A DNA stretch of 64,000 bases from an uncultured Phycisphaerae bacterium (lineage in GTDB: Bacteria; Planctomycetota; Phycisphaerae; UBA1845; PWPN01), in NCBI GenBank assembly GCA_938005315.1, contig CALLOB010000011.1, positions 1-64,000 on the forward strand, in the 5' to 3' direction. Each line of letters opens with the position of its first letter. Position 1 is the stretch's first letter. The notes below the pieces were generated by a model. It saw only the letters and a program-made list of their open reading frames with translations, ran no database searches and was not told where the DNA came from. A program made the translations under genes and the position numbers. Positions 51,633 through 61,431 of the stretch are shown piece by piece.

Positions 51633-53799
51633 GCATGGCCAGCCCCGCCATCGACGCGATCCATGCCCCCAGGATTCCGGCTCCGCACAACGGCAGGGCC
51701 GGAGCCGCCGGTGCCGCATCGAGCGTGAACTGGGCGGCATCCGTCGAGGCGTCGGCCGCGAAAACCTGCACGGCCTTCGTGCTGGAGCCCATCAGGCCGC
51801 CGGCCGTGGTGGCTACCAGCCGCACGGTATAGATACCCGGCTCGGTGTACGTGTGCGATGCCGTTCGACCGGTGCCCGAGGCGCCGTCGCCGAACTCCCA
51901 CGCGTAGCTGATCACCTCCGGCCCCGGACCGCTCCAGGACCCGGCCTCGAACGCCACCTCCAGCGGGGCCCGGCCGAACGCCGGAGAGGCCGAGAAGACC
52001 GCCGGGCTGGACTGACCCGTCACCGTGATCGTCACCACGGCCTCGCCGGCCTGCAGCGACGAAGTTCCGGCCACCAGGCGCACGTTGTACACGCCGGGAA
52101 CCAGGAAGGTGTGAGACACGTAGGCCCCGCGGGCCGGGTCGCTGCCGTCATCAAAATACCAGGTGTAGGTCAGGTCGTCGTTGTTCTCCGTGACCCCGCC
52201 GGCATAGAAATGCACCTCCAGCGGCGCATCGCCGCCCAGGGGCGTCGCCCGGGCCGAGGCCCGCGGGAAACCGGTCGCCGGGGGGGGCGTCGTCGCCGGC
52301 GGCACGACCATCCGGCCGGTGCTCAGGCCAAACGCGGTGAGGACGTCGACCGCCTCGATCCCGTAGGCGATCTCCTCGTAAGGGGCATACTCGTCGGGGG
52401 TGAATCCGACCTGGATGTCGTCGCCGGTGCCCAGGATGCCGTCACGGCCGAAGCCGGCGATGTTGCGCAGGTCGTCGGGACCGCCGGAATCGATGATACA
52501 GGGCCAGTCGTTGGTGTTGTCGGTGTGCCACAGACCCAGGTAATGACCGGCCTCATGGGTGGCGATGTTGCCGACCACGATGCCGATGGCGTCGATGATC
52601 GTCAGCCCGCCGCCCAGGCGGAGGTTGTTGATCGAGAAGGGATTGCCCGGATTCCGGTCGCTGAGGATATCCAGCAGGACCACCGCGGTCTCCTCGCGGT
52701 CGTAGTTGCCCGGGTCGATCGACTGGGCGATTCCGATGGTGCTCAGACCCAGTTCCCAGATATACCCTCCGATGATCACACGGGAGACGTTGGGCTGCCC
52801 GAAGGGGTCCGGATGGTCCTTGCTGTTCAGGATCCGCACATCGAAATGCCCGTCGGTGCGGTCGGTGGGCCGGTTGCCATTGAGACTGGCCAGCCGCAGG
52901 CGGTCGAAATTCCCCTTGACCTGGGCGACGATGGCATCGATCACCGCGGCCTGGTCCTCGTCGGTCAGCCCCCATCGCGGCAGAAAGTCCCGCAACGGAC
53001 TCAGAAAGGCCGTCGCGTAATACGAGTCGAAGAGCCGTCCGGCCGGCACCTGGGCGCCGTCGAAGTCCAGGAAGATGGTCTGCGTCGCGCCGACCGCGTC
53101 GTCCTCCAGGAACGGCCGGCGGCTGCGGATCTGTAGAACATACTCGCCGGAAGACGCCTTGTGCGCGGAAGACACGCGGATCAGGTAGTCGCCGGCGGCT
53201 GGGGCGATCCAGGTCAGCGCGGCATCGAAATAAGAGTTTCCGCGAGGCATCGGCGAACCCGGCGGGTACATGTACGTGAACGGATAGAACAAGAACCATC
53301 TCCCGTAGGGGTTGTACGCGGCGATGTCCTCCGAGCGGATCAGTTCGATGCGGCTGGTCTGCTCGATGGCCAACACCGGGTCGAGCACGCCGGCACTGAC
53401 CGCCGCCAGCCCGATCAGATCCCCCTTGGTGGCGCTGAAACGGTAGAGATCCTCATCAGAACCCCCCAGATCCCGGCCGGTACCGGGGTCCGTCCCCCCA
53501 ATGCGGCCGCGGATATCCAGATCCACGCCGTCGAGCGGCGCGGGACGGATGTCGATGATTTGGGCCTGCGAGAGCGTCCCGTTGGGCTCGACCTCGTTGA
53601 TCGTGCGCAGGCCCGCGGCCCGCAGTGCGGTCGTGTCCTTGGTCGGCACCCGCTTGGGCGGCGGGGCACACCACGACCACCCCCGGTCCTGCCAGGGGCA
53701 GCATCGTTCCGCCCCGGCCGCGACGCCGGTGGCGACAAGAACCGTCAGCACCAGCCCGGTCGCCGCAAGAGTGTGCCTGGCAGACCTTCTCATTCTCAT
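51610..53799 (-). CDS. Membrane-anchored metzincin-like protease with PKD domains
   Basis: The 729-residue protein has a signal peptide (first 27 residues), a bacterial pre-peptidase-type beta region (RFSATKGDLIGLAAVS), a zinc-protease domain with the metzincin site HEAGHYLGLWHTD near residue 415 (HExxHxxGxxH), two PKD domains (about 525-605 and 610-690), and a C-terminal hydrophobic helix with Arg tail (GILGAWIASMAGLAMLNLTRRR), a sorting-like anchor. It would act outside the cell. It is the second gene of an operon behind the FG-GAP protein, 52 bp apart. The substrate is unknown. Confidence 0.85.
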   Translation of the reverse strand: MRMRRSARHTLAATGLVLTVLVATGVAAGAERCCPWQDRGWSWCAPPPKRVPTKDTTALRAAGLRTINEVEPNGTLSQAQIIDIRPAPLDGVDLDIRGRIGGTDPGTGRDLGGSDEDLYRFSATKGDLIGLAAVSAGVLDPVLAIEQTSRIELIRSEDIAAYNPYGRWFLFYPFTYMYPPGSPMPRGNSYFDAALTWIAPAAGDYLIRVSSAHKASSGEYVLQIRSRRPFLEDDAVGATQTIFLDFDGAQVPAGRLFDSYYATAFLSPLRDFLPRWGLTDEDQAAVIDAIVAQVKGNFDRLRLASLNGNRPTDRTDGHFDVRILNSKDHPDPFGQPNVSRVIIGGYIWELGLSTIGIAQSIDPGNYDREETAVVLLDILSDRNPGNPFSINNLRLGGGLTIIDAIGIVVGNIATHEAGHYLGLWHTDNTNDWPCIIDSGGPDDLRNIAGFGRDGILGTGDDIQVGFTPDEYAPYEEIAYGIEAVDVLTAFGLSTGRMVVPPATTPPPATGFPRASARATPLGGDAPLEVHFYAGGVTENNDDLTYTWYFDDGSDPARGAYVSHTFLVPGVYNVRLVAGTSSLQAGEAVVTITVTGQSSPAVFSASPAFGRAPLEVAFEAGSWSGPGPEVISYAWEFGDGASGTGRTASHTYTEPGIYTVRLVATTAGGLMGSSTKAVQVFAADASTDAAQFTLDAAPAAPALPLCGAGILGAWIASMAGLAMLNLTRRR

Positions 53800-53851
53800 C
53801 TCCCGCCGATGTCGATCGGCCGGCCCCTGATCCGGCCCCGCCCGCGCGGCT

Positions 53852-56800
53852 TCACAGTCCGAAGCCGTAGACCAAGTAGACTTCGCCCGCGTTCGTTTTG
53901 CCCTCCGGGTCGGCCTCGATGGCGGAGATCAGCAGATCATCCCGTCCGTCGCCGTCCAGGTCGCCGGCCCGGCTGATGCCGCGGGCCAGCTCGCCGGTCA
54001 GGGTGTGGCCGCCGCCGAGATGGTCGCCGCCACGCCGCCCCATGAACACCAGCCCCGGCAGGTTGGCCGTGCCGATCTCGCTGAGGCTGATGGTGCCCTT
54101 GAGGTGCCTGCCGCCGAAGACCACGTAGACGACGCCGCACTCGGCCATATTGTCCGGCCGGCCGTCGCCGTCGAGGTCGTCGGCCTTGCCGTCGCCGTTC
54201 AGATCGATGCCCGGCGCATCCAGCGTCCCGTCGTAATCGCTGTCGAACATCCGCCGGACGGTCGCCGGCGGCCCGGCCATCGGGGCCGCGATGGCCAGGT
54301 CGGCGATGCCGTCGCCGTTGATGTCGCCGGCGTTGGCCACGGTCTCGCCGGTGCGGTTGCCGGCCTCGGTGCCGATGAGCTGCATCGCATCGCCGGCCTG
54401 GATGAGCTGGTTCAGCGTCGTCCCGCCCGCGTCGTTGAGCAACGTCCTGCCGCCGAAGACGATCACGACCCGGCCGGACTGGAAGCCGGCGGATGTGCCG
54501 GCATTGGGCGCCCCGACGATCAGGTCGGCGGACTTCTGGGGGTCGTCGTTATAGTCGTCGTTGAGCCGGGCCGGTCCGGCCGAGGCGATCGCGGTGCCGA
54601 GATTCTCGTTCACCTCGCCGAGGATCATCAGCCCGTTCAGCCGGTCCGGATCGTTCTTCGGCAGCTGCAGCCGCTCCAGGAAGTAGTGGCCCTCGACCTG
54701 CGGCTCCCGCCGATAGATCAGGTAGACCGCCCCGCGTCCACTGTTGGTTCCCGGTCCGCCGACGGCGAAGTCCTCTCGACCATCGCGATTGAAGTCCCGG
54801 ATCCCGGCCACCTCCCCGACCCGATCGCCGGGAGCCGCGCCGACGATGTAGAACGGGTGGTACATCTTGTCCCAGGGACCGTCGTCCAGGTTGATCTGGC
54901 CGCAATTTCCGCCATACCGGAGGGATCCGACGTCCCGCACGATCCAGTTGTGCGGCGCAGGCGTGTCCACATGGGTCTGGACACCGGGCACGCTCCAGAA
55001 GAACGCGTTGTCCGCATCGCCCGGCACCCGCAGCGGGATCATGTAGACGCATCCGGACATCTCGCGTCGGCCGGTGATGTCCGGCAGCCGACCCCATACG
55101 TCGCGGTCGGTCACCGACCTCAGGGGCGCGCCGACCAGCAGGAAGCCTCCCGAAACCGAGATGCTCTTGCCGAAGAGATTCGCGGTTGTCGGAACTTCGG
55201 TCTCCCACTGGGTCGTGGTCTGGCCGAGAATCCGGCATCCGTACGGCTCGCGCGGACCGGCGATGATGAAGTTCTCGCAGGCCGTGCCGCGGCCGTAGAA
55301 ACCCGTGCCCAGGACCCTGATCCACCCGCTGTTGGGGAAGGTGAAGTTCACGCAGTAGCCATCGTCGTCGGTGCTGAAGCGTCCGCCGATGGTGGGGCTG
55401 ACCGGATCGACCTGGGAAAGACTCAGCAGCGTCCCGAACCCGCAGCCGTTGTGCGGACTGATGATCCACCCGCCGGCGGGAACGGGATCCGCCAGACGCG
55501 GGGGATCGATCTCCAAGGGGTCCTTGGGGTCCCACTTGATGCCCCTGGTGGTCCTCTGAATGAAACCGTCGCAGGGAAACGTGGCCGTCTCGGGATCCCC
55601 CCCGCTGAGCAGGTCGCCGTCGCAACGGTTTTCGAGAATCGGGTACCCCGGCGGCGAGGGGCTGACCGTCATGTTATCGAAAAGCTGCCCGACGTCCCCG
55701 AGCCGCAGAACCCGGCCGGCATTCGTGTTCAGCGCGTTGCGGTTGGTCATCACCGGGTTACGGCTGGACACCACCACCGCCCCGCCGCGCAGGAAGTGCC
55801 CGTTGTTCTCCAGTCGCCCGGTCCCGGCGATCGGGTTGGGGTGGAAACCGTCCATGGCCTGGAACCGCAGCCGGTAGGAGTCGCACCACGGAAATCCGAA
55901 CACCAGCTCCTGCCGTCCGTCGCCGTCCTGGTCGGGAATCAGCGTCAACGATTGCAGGCCCTGGGTGCTGAACGGGGCCGGCGGCTCACCATTGACCTGG
56001 AAACCCAGCGGGTTGCCGCGACCGAAGGGGTCGTCGGGCGGATGCGGGTTCGGCATGATGCCCGGCATGACCAGCCCGGGAAGATCGGGCGTGCCGACCC
56101 CGTTGACCTCGATGTCGCCCTGGTAGCGTGCCCGCCGACCATAGATCAGGTAGGCCTCACCGGCGCCGCGCCCGTCGTTCGCGTAGATGTAGGGTTTGGC
56201 GTACTGCGCCGCCAGGACGATCTCGTTCAGGCCGTCGCCGTCGTAGTCGTCGGCCGCCAGCATGGCACTGCCCAGGTTGTCCTGGAAGTTGAAACCCCGG
56301 AAGATCGCGCCCTGAAGAGCCCCGCTCTGGGCAATGACCTCATTGTCCTCATTCCGCTGGGTGCCCAGGCCCCCCAGCCAGAAGGACGTCGCCTGGATCG
56401 TCAGCCGCCCCTGCGAGTACGCCTCCACCGGGTCGCCGACCAGCGGCGTGCAGGTGACGCCGATGAAGAACGTGCCGAGGATGCCGGTGGTGTCCCACTG
56501 GTAGATCTGCTGGGCCGCGTCGATTCCCGCCGGCCCGATGAAGACGCGCGAGGCCTGCCCGTCCGGCACGCCGTCGTCGTCGTGATCCGGCTCGCGGAAG
56601 ATGCGCACCGATCCGTCGCCGGGCAGAAGGTTCGTCGACCAGCGGATCGTGAAGATCTGCGAAGCCAGTATCGTGGTGTCGGTCCGCGGCGTGGTCACCG
56701 CGACGATGACCTCACCCTCCTCACCCGGACCCGGCACGCCCCCGCCACCGCCTCCTCCTCCGCTTCCCGGCGGCGTCAGCGTGAAGGCCCCGTCGCTGTA

Positions 56801-57562
56801 GTCCCGCACCGCGGGACTGACGCCTGCCAGTTCCGCGCCGACGTAGTAGCTGCCGGTCGCCCGCCCGGTGGTGTCCCAGCGGATGCCGCCCTCACGCGCC
56901 CGAACCGGCGCGCCGATGTTCACACGGCCGTTGGCCGGGTTGTTGTCGGTGTCGAAAAAGACCTGCACCAGCGGATTCAGGTCCGTCGGACTGCTGGCGA
57001 AGAAGCGGATGTCCACCAATGACCCCACCGGGGCCGACTCGCCGCCGTTGGGAAACAGGATTCGCACCGTCGGGCCGGTCACCAGCGAAACCAGCACCGA
57101 GGCGTAGCTGGTGACACGCTTGCCCCCGCTGATCACCGTCACCCCCAGCATGTAATCACCGGGCTCCAGGCCCGCCGTGCTCACGCCGGTGGTCACCCTG
57201 GTCAGCGCCGCGCTGCTGTTGGGCCGCGATCGAACGGCCAGGCCGGCCTCCGTGACCGCCCGGACGCCGTCGGAGGCAACCGTGTTGGTGTCGAGGAACA
57301 GCTCATACTCGAAATCCCCGGAAGCCACGTCGAACTGCACCGGAATCGTCTGCCCGACCTGTACGATCGTTGTCGAGACCGGCCGCGCGAACGTCACCAG
57401 AGACTGGGCGGCCTGCGCCCCCGCGGCGTCCTCCTGCGGCACCGGCCCCTGCGGAGGCGGAGTCATCAATGAAGGGCACCCCTGCCCGGCCAGCAACGGC
57501 AGGCAGACAGCCAGTCCGACAAGCAGGATCGCCGCCCGCCTCGATCGGGACTGATTAGCCAT
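53852..57562 (-). CDS. Large secreted FG-GAP/integrin-alpha-repeat protein
   Basis: The 1236-residue protein has a signal peptide with a Gly-Gln-Gly-Cys end (weak lipobox, Cys near 29), N-terminal beta-sandwich-like repeats (about 50-265, each with an 'IRF/IxW.S..G' pattern), a Gly-rich linker near 270, another such repeat to about 385, and then FG-GAP beta-propeller units: LGSAMLAADDYDGDGLNEIVLAA, GIRDFNRDGREDFAVGGPG, NAGDINGDGIADLAIAAP and AGDLDGDGRDDLLISAI. The DxDGDGxxD loops bind calcium. It resembles integrin-alpha propeller proteins of planctomycetes. It is transcribed with the metalloprotease. Confidence 0.85.
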   Translation of the reverse strand: MANQSRSRRAAILLVGLAVCLPLLAGQGCPSLMTPPPQGPVPQEDAAGAQAAQSLVTFARPVSTTIVQVGQTIPVQFDVASGDFEYELFLDTNTVASDGVRAVTEAGLAVRSRPNSSAALTRVTTGVSTAGLEPGDYMLGVTVISGGKRVTSYASVLVSLVTGPTVRILFPNGGESAPVGSLVDIRFFASSPTDLNPLVQVFFDTDNNPANGRVNIGAPVRAREGGIRWDTTGRATGSYYVGAELAGVSPAVRDYSDGAFTLTPPGSGGGGGGGGVPGPGEEGEVIVAVTTPRTDTTILASQIFTIRWSTNLLPGDGSVRIFREPDHDDDGVPDGQASRVFIGPAGIDAAQQIYQWDTTGILGTFFIGVTCTPLVGDPVEAYSQGRLTIQATSFWLGGLGTQRNEDNEVIAQSGALQGAIFRGFNFQDNLGSAMLAADDYDGDGLNEIVLAAQYAKPYIYANDGRGAGEAYLIYGRRARYQGDIEVNGVGTPDLPGLVMPGIMPNPHPPDDPFGRGNPLGFQVNGEPPAPFSTQGLQSLTLIPDQDGDGRQELVFGFPWCDSYRLRFQAMDGFHPNPIAGTGRLENNGHFLRGGAVVVSSRNPVMTNRNALNTNAGRVLRLGDVGQLFDNMTVSPSPPGYPILENRCDGDLLSGGDPETATFPCDGFIQRTTRGIKWDPKDPLEIDPPRLADPVPAGGWIISPHNGCGFGTLLSLSQVDPVSPTIGGRFSTDDDGYCVNFTFPNSGWIRVLGTGFYGRGTACENFIIAGPREPYGCRILGQTTTQWETEVPTTANLFGKSISVSGGFLLVGAPLRSVTDRDVWGRLPDITGRREMSGCVYMIPLRVPGDADNAFFWSVPGVQTHVDTPAPHNWIVRDVGSLRYGGNCGQINLDDGPWDKMYHPFYIVGAAPGDRVGEVAGIRDFNRDGREDFAVGGPGTNSGRGAVYLIYRREPQVEGHYFLERLQLPKNDPDRLNGLMILGEVNENLGTAIASAGPARLNDDYNDDPQKSADLIVGAPNAGTSAGFQSGRVVIVFGGRTLLNDAGGTTLNQLIQAGDAMQLIGTEAGNRTGETVANAGDINGDGIADLAIAAPMAGPPATVRRMFDSDYDGTLDAPGIDLNGDGKADDLDGDGRPDNMAECGVVYVVFGGRHLKGTISLSEIGTANLPGLVFMGRRGGDHLGGGHTLTGELARGISRAGDLDGDGRDDLLISAIEADPEGKTNAGEVYLVYGFGL

Positions 57563-57632
57563 AATCTCTTTCTCCCACGGTATTTATCGCTTCAGGGGAG
57601 ATTGCGCAGCGCCCGCTCCCGCCGATGCAGCA

Positions 57633-57659
57633 CACCGCATGCCCCCCGCCCCTGCGGTG
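57633..57659 (-). other. Hairpin in the FG-GAP gene leader
   Basis: CACCGCA (57633-57639) and TGCGGTG (57653-57659) form a 7-bp stem around a 13-nt G/C-rich loop in the roughly 100-nt leader between the promoter and the ATG. It could affect translation, but no known riboswitch is recognised. Nothing else is seen in the 57563-57821 gap. Confidence 0.3.
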
Positions 57660-57670
57660 CTTTCAGAGGT

Positions 57671-57699
57671 ATCATCCCGGTCGCCAAGGGTCCTGTCAA
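57671..57699 (-). promoter_or_regulatory. Sigma-70 promoter of the FG-GAP gene
   Basis: A perfect TTGACA (57699-57694) and GATGAT (57676-57671) with exactly 17 bp between them, about 108 bp upstream of the ATG. It is the best promoter match in the window. Confidence 0.65.
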
Positions 57700-57821
57700 C
57701 GGCCGGTGTTCAGCGGCGATGAAACACATCCGGTCGCCGGTCCGGGCACCCCCTGCCTGGGCCCCCGAGGCGGCGACCCGGAAGCCGCATGACAGGCTCG
57801 ACCCCAGCTGCAGGCGGGTGC

Positions 57822-58175
57822 TCAGCCGACCGAGGAAGGCTTCTCGTTGTCCCCAAGAACTCGCTGGATGGCGTTGCGGACCACCGTGACTTTCACGTTG
57901 GCGGATTCATCCACCTTCACCGATACCTCGTTGTCGCTGGTGGAGACCACCGAACCGATGATGCCCCCGACCGTCAGCACCCGATCCCCCTTCTTGATGT
58001 TGCGGAGCATCTCCTCGCGCTTCTGCTTGTCCTTGCGGCCACCCCACATCATGAAGCCGTAGAACACCACCAGCATGATGATGATGCCCCACAGCAACTG
58101 GCCGCCGCCCCCGCCGGGCCCCCCGGGTCCGGAAGGCGCCTGGGCCAGGACCATCAGCTCGGAAAAAGCGCTCAC
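57822..58175 (-). CDS. yajC: Preprotein translocase subunit YajC
   Basis: The 117-residue protein has one transmembrane helix (about 28-47), then KRKEE-type basic/charged sequence and GDRVLTVGGIIGSVVSTSDNEVSVKVDES, the YajC core. YajC associates with SecDF and YidC. The Gly/Pro-rich segment SGPGGPGGGGGQ before the helix is unusual. The ATG overlaps the tgt stop as ATGA; the tgt-yajC order is conserved in many bacteria. Confidence 0.95.
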   Translation of the reverse strand: MSAFSELMVLAQAPSGPGGPGGGGGQLLWGIIIMLVVFYGFMMWGGRKDKQKREEMLRNIKKGDRVLTVGGIIGSVVSTSDNEVSVKVDESANVKVTVVRNAIQRVLGDNEKPSSVG

Positions 58176-59314
58176 GCGAGGTTACCTCCGGTGGGATCGC
58201 GACAAGCCCCGGCCGCGCCGGCCGCCGGGAACTCGGCCAGCATCGTCGCCCAAGACCCCGTCGGAATCAAGTCCCGCAGCCGGGCCATGAACCGCTGGAA
58301 GAACCAGAGGTTGTGAACCGTCAGAAGCATCGGGCCGAGCATCTCGCCGACGGTGAACAGATGCCGGATGTAAGCCCGACTGAAGCCGCGGCAGGTCGGG
58401 CAGGGGCATCCCGGCTCAAGGGGGTCCGGGTCGCGCCGGTATTTCTCGTTCCGCAGCCGCAACCCGCCGGCCGGGGTGAAGGCATAGGCGTTTCGGGCGT
58501 TGCGGGTGGGCAGGACGCAGTCGAACATGTCGACCCCGGCCCGGACGGCCTCCAGGATGTCCCGCGGCATGCCCACGCCCATCAGATACCTCGGACGATC
58601 CGGTGGCAAGGCGGGCACCACGGTTCGCAGCACCTCGACCATGGTTTCGTGCGGCTCGCCCACGGAAAGGCCTCCCACCGCATACCCCGGGAACCCCAAC
58701 TCTTGCAGCCGGGCCGCACACTCCAGCCGCAGGTCGGCGTAGATCCCCCCCTGAACGATGCCAAACATCGCCTGATCGGTCCGGCTGTGGGCCTGCCGGC
58801 AGCGCCGGGCCCACTCCACCGTCCGCCGGACCGCAACGGCGGCCGTGTCGTGGTCGGCCTGTCCCGGCGGGCACTCGTCCAGGGCCATGATGATGTCCGC
58901 CCCAAGCCGGTTCTGGATGGCGGTGGCCGACTCCGGAGTCAGGGGGATCCACTGCCCGTCGATGTGCGACCGAAAGGTCACGCCGTCGTCGCTGATCTCA
59001 CGTAGGGCCGCCAGCGAGAACACCTGGTAGCCGCCGCTGTCGGTGAGGATCGGCCCGTTCCAGCCCATGAAGCGATGCAGCCCGCCCAGTTCGGCGATCA
59101 CCTCGGCCCCCGGCCGCTGGGCGAGGTGGTAGGTGTTGCCCAGCAGGATATCCGCCCCGCTGTCGCGGACCTGGCCGGGCCAGGCGCCCTTGACCGCCGC
59201 CCGCGTTCCCACGGGCATGAACGCCGGCGTCCGCACCGTGCCGTGGGGGGTCGTCAGCAGGCCACAGCGTGCCTGACCGCCGGGCTCCCGGCTGGTCACC
59301 TGGAACTCGAACAT
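58172..59314 (-). CDS. tgt: tRNA-guanine transglycosylase
   Basis: The 380-residue enzyme exchanges guanine-34 for the queuosine precursor in tRNAs with GUN anticodons. It has ILTDSGGYQVFSLA near residue 90 (catalytic Asp), MALDECPPGQAD near 145, VDMFDCVLPTRNARN near 265 (nucleophile Asp), and the zinc site CPCPTCRGFSRAYIRHLF near 310. The start MFEFQVTSREP is that of the family, so the ORF extension to 59536 is dropped. It is coupled to yajC and lies 65 bp after ldh. Confidence 0.95.
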   Translation of the reverse strand: MFEFQVTSREPGGQARCGLLTTPHGTVRTPAFMPVGTRAAVKGAWPGQVRDSGADILLGNTYHLAQRPGAEVIAELGGLHRFMGWNGPILTDSGGYQVFSLAALREISDDGVTFRSHIDGQWIPLTPESATAIQNRLGADIIMALDECPPGQADHDTAAVAVRRTVEWARRCRQAHSRTDQAMFGIVQGGIYADLRLECAARLQELGFPGYAVGGLSVGEPHETMVEVLRTVVPALPPDRPRYLMGVGMPRDILEAVRAGVDMFDCVLPTRNARNAYAFTPAGGLRLRNEKYRRDPDPLEPGCPCPTCRGFSRAYIRHLFTVGEMLGPMLLTVHNLWFFQRFMARLRDLIPTGSWATMLAEFPAAGAAGACRDPTGGNLA

Positions 59315-59379
59315 GGCCACATGATAACCCGGCCGCCGCAGGGATGCCCTCCGACGGGCCGACCGTGGCCGGCTTGCGA

Positions 59380-60351
59380 CTACAGACCGGCGGCCCGGGC
59401 GGCCTGTCGCAGGAGCTCCGCCGAGGCCCGCAGGGCCTGCCGCTCCGCGTCCGTCATCGGGATCGGCAGCGGCGGGCTGGCGCCGTGCCGGTTGACCAGG
59501 CACGGCACTGAAAGGCAGACGTCCGAGATGCCGCAATAGTCCTCGATCAGTCTGGATACGGTCAGCACCGCGTTCTCATCGCGGCGGATGGCCTCGACGA
59601 TGCGGGCCACCGCCAGCCCCACCGCCCAGTTGGTCGCGCCCTTGGCGGCGATGATCTCGGCGGCGGCCGACCGCACGGCGTCGAACAGGGCTGCACGTTC
59701 GCTTTCGTCCAGCGGCGGCCGGTCCGGCGGCCGATACTCATCCAGCGGAATCACGCCGATATGCACGCTGGACCACAGCGGCAGCTCGCTCTCGCCGTGC
59801 TCGCCGATGATGTACCCGTGCACGTTGCGCACGGCCACCCCCAGCCGCTCCGCCAGCAGGCTCACGAAGCGCGAGCTGTCCAGCACCGTCCCCGAGCCGA
59901 TGACCCGCCCGCGCGGGCCGCAGTACCACTTCCTGGCCGCGTAGGTCAACACGTCCACCGGGTTGGATACCACCAGCAGGATGGCATCCGGCGCCGCCGC
60001 CGAAATCGCCGGAATCAGGTCGCGAAAGATCCCCACGTTGGTCTGGGTGAGGTCCAGGCGGGTCTGACCCGGCTTCTGCCTGGCCCCGGCGGTCACGATC
60101 ACGATCTCCGCGTCGCGGCAATCGTCAACGACACCGGCCGTGATCCGCACCGGCGGCGCGAACCGCCGACCGTGGTTGAGGTCCTTGACCTCGGCCTCGC
60201 ACTTGGCCCGGTGGGCGTCGATCAGCACGATTTCCGTGGCCAGCCCCTGCAGCATGAGCGTGTGCGCGATCGTCGCCCCGACCGATCCGACGCCGACGAT
60301 CGCTACCTTGCCGCTGCGGCAAGGTGACTGCGTGGCTTCGGACGTCGTCAT
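59380..60351 (-). CDS. ldh: L-lactate dehydrogenase family protein
   Basis: The 323-residue protein has the NAD fold VAIVGVGSVGATIAHTLMLQG, the loop TAGARQKPGQTRLDL near 93, VVSNPVDVLTY near 125, GSGTVLDSSRF and IIGEHGESELPLWS near 185 with the catalytic His. In this family the residue at the loop position 102 decides substrate: Gln for lactate, Arg for malate; the Gln in GARQ indicates lactate dehydrogenase. It converts pyruvate to L-lactate with NADH. It follows the PAP2 gene by 109 bp and has an AGGTGAT-type site before the ATG. Confidence 0.9.
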   Translation of the reverse strand: MTTSEATQSPCRSGKVAIVGVGSVGATIAHTLMLQGLATEIVLIDAHRAKCEAEVKDLNHGRRFAPPVRITAGVVDDCRDAEIVIVTAGARQKPGQTRLDLTQTNVGIFRDLIPAISAAAPDAILLVVSNPVDVLTYAARKWYCGPRGRVIGSGTVLDSSRFVSLLAERLGVAVRNVHGYIIGEHGESELPLWSSVHIGVIPLDEYRPPDRPPLDESERAALFDAVRSAAAEIIAAKGATNWAVGLAVARIVEAIRRDENAVLTVSRLIEDYCGISDVCLSVPCLVNRHGASPPLPIPMTDAERQALRASAELLRQAARAAGL

Positions 60352-60460
60352 GACACATCACCTCCCGGATCGTCGGGCCGCGGAACCGGCCGTCGCGGCT
60401 CGCCCGTCCAGTGTCCATCCGGGACCTGCCGAACGGCCCGTCTCCGCCCGGCGTCGTGTC

Positions 60461-61255
60461 CTATCGGACGTGCCCGGCCTCTCGAACCGCCGGAGTCTGC
60501 ACCAGCCCCATCCACCGACCCGCGCTCAAGGCCATCCCGGCCGCGACCAGGCCGATCATCGCGCCGAACCAGCAGTCGCTGAACCAGTGGACCCCGTCGA
60601 TGAACCGGCTCAAAGCGCAGCCCGCGGCGAGGACCCACAACAATCCACGCAGACGCGGATAAAACCACGCCAGAACGCCGGCCAGGGCGAACGCCGCGGC
60701 CGAGTGACCTGAGGGAAACGACTGCGTGCGGTTCTGGCGGTCGCCCGCCCGCCACCCCAGCCACGTATCCGCCGGGTGCATCTGCTCCAGCGGCCCTGCG
60801 GCCTCGACGGCCGCAAACGGGCGATATCGGCCGACGGCGAACTTCAGCGGATTGTAGGCCAGCGACCCGAACAACTGGGCCAGCAGCACCGTGACGATCA
60901 CCGCCCGGCGTCGCGGGTCCGTCAGGGCCGCCATCACCAGCACCACCGTGATCGCGGGCGCCTGGCCGAAGTGCCGCAAGCCCTCGACGTACTGCTTGAA
61001 GATGCCATCGGGGCCGTCCTCGCCCACCAGGGCGTAGCGCCACCGCATCAGGACGATGTCCACCCGGAACAACAGACCGCCCGAAAGACATGCGCCGATG
61101 AACAGGAGCACCGCCCGTATCGTGCCGGGGCTTTTCGCCGCAAAAGGCCCGCTGTCAGAAGTGCAGGACACGCCGGCTCCGGTCGGACGTTCGCCGCCGG
61201 GCCGGTGTTCATCTGCGTTCCGGAAAGCCGCGCCCTTCTGCGATGCGGTTGCCAT
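60461..61255 (-). CDS. PAP2 superfamily membrane phosphatase
   Basis: The 264-residue protein has five or six transmembrane helices and the complete PAP2 tripartite motif: KFAVGRYRP near 140, SFPSGHSAAAFA near 180 and SRFIDGVHWFSD near 220, holding the two catalytic His. It dephosphorylates lipid phosphates such as undecaprenyl diphosphate or phosphatidate on the outer face of the membrane. I used ATG 61255 rather than the ORF's upstream start, whose extra sequence is Arg-rich. It diverges from the radical SAM gene. Confidence 0.88.
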   Translation of the reverse strand: MATASQKGAAFRNADEHRPGGERPTGAGVSCTSDSGPFAAKSPGTIRAVLLFIGACLSGGLLFRVDIVLMRWRYALVGEDGPDGIFKQYVEGLRHFGQAPAITVVLVMAALTDPRRRAVIVTVLLAQLFGSLAYNPLKFAVGRYRPFAAVEAAGPLEQMHPADTWLGWRAGDRQNRTQSFPSGHSAAAFALAGVLAWFYPRLRGLLWVLAAGCALSRFIDGVHWFSDCWFGAMIGLVAAGMALSAGRWMGLVQTPAVREAGHVR

Positions 61256-61431
61256 CCGGGCGTGATTGTGGCCGATCAGGGCTGCCGGAGCAAACCCGGG
61301 CGAAAGGAGGGGACCACCGGGGACATGCGGCCTGCGCCATCGGCGGATCGACGACACGCCGCGGACCGCTGCGCGCCCCGATCGCGACGCTCGCCCGGGC
61401 GAACAATCGCCGCGCACGCTATCATGTCGGC

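Noticed and set aside
54005-57022. 1005-codon plus-strand ORF
   Set aside because: Shadow of the FG-GAP gene; no recognisable domain and skewed composition.
59380-60351. Malate dehydrogenase
   Set aside because: The specificity loop has Gln (GARQ) rather than Arg, so lactate dehydrogenase is preferred.
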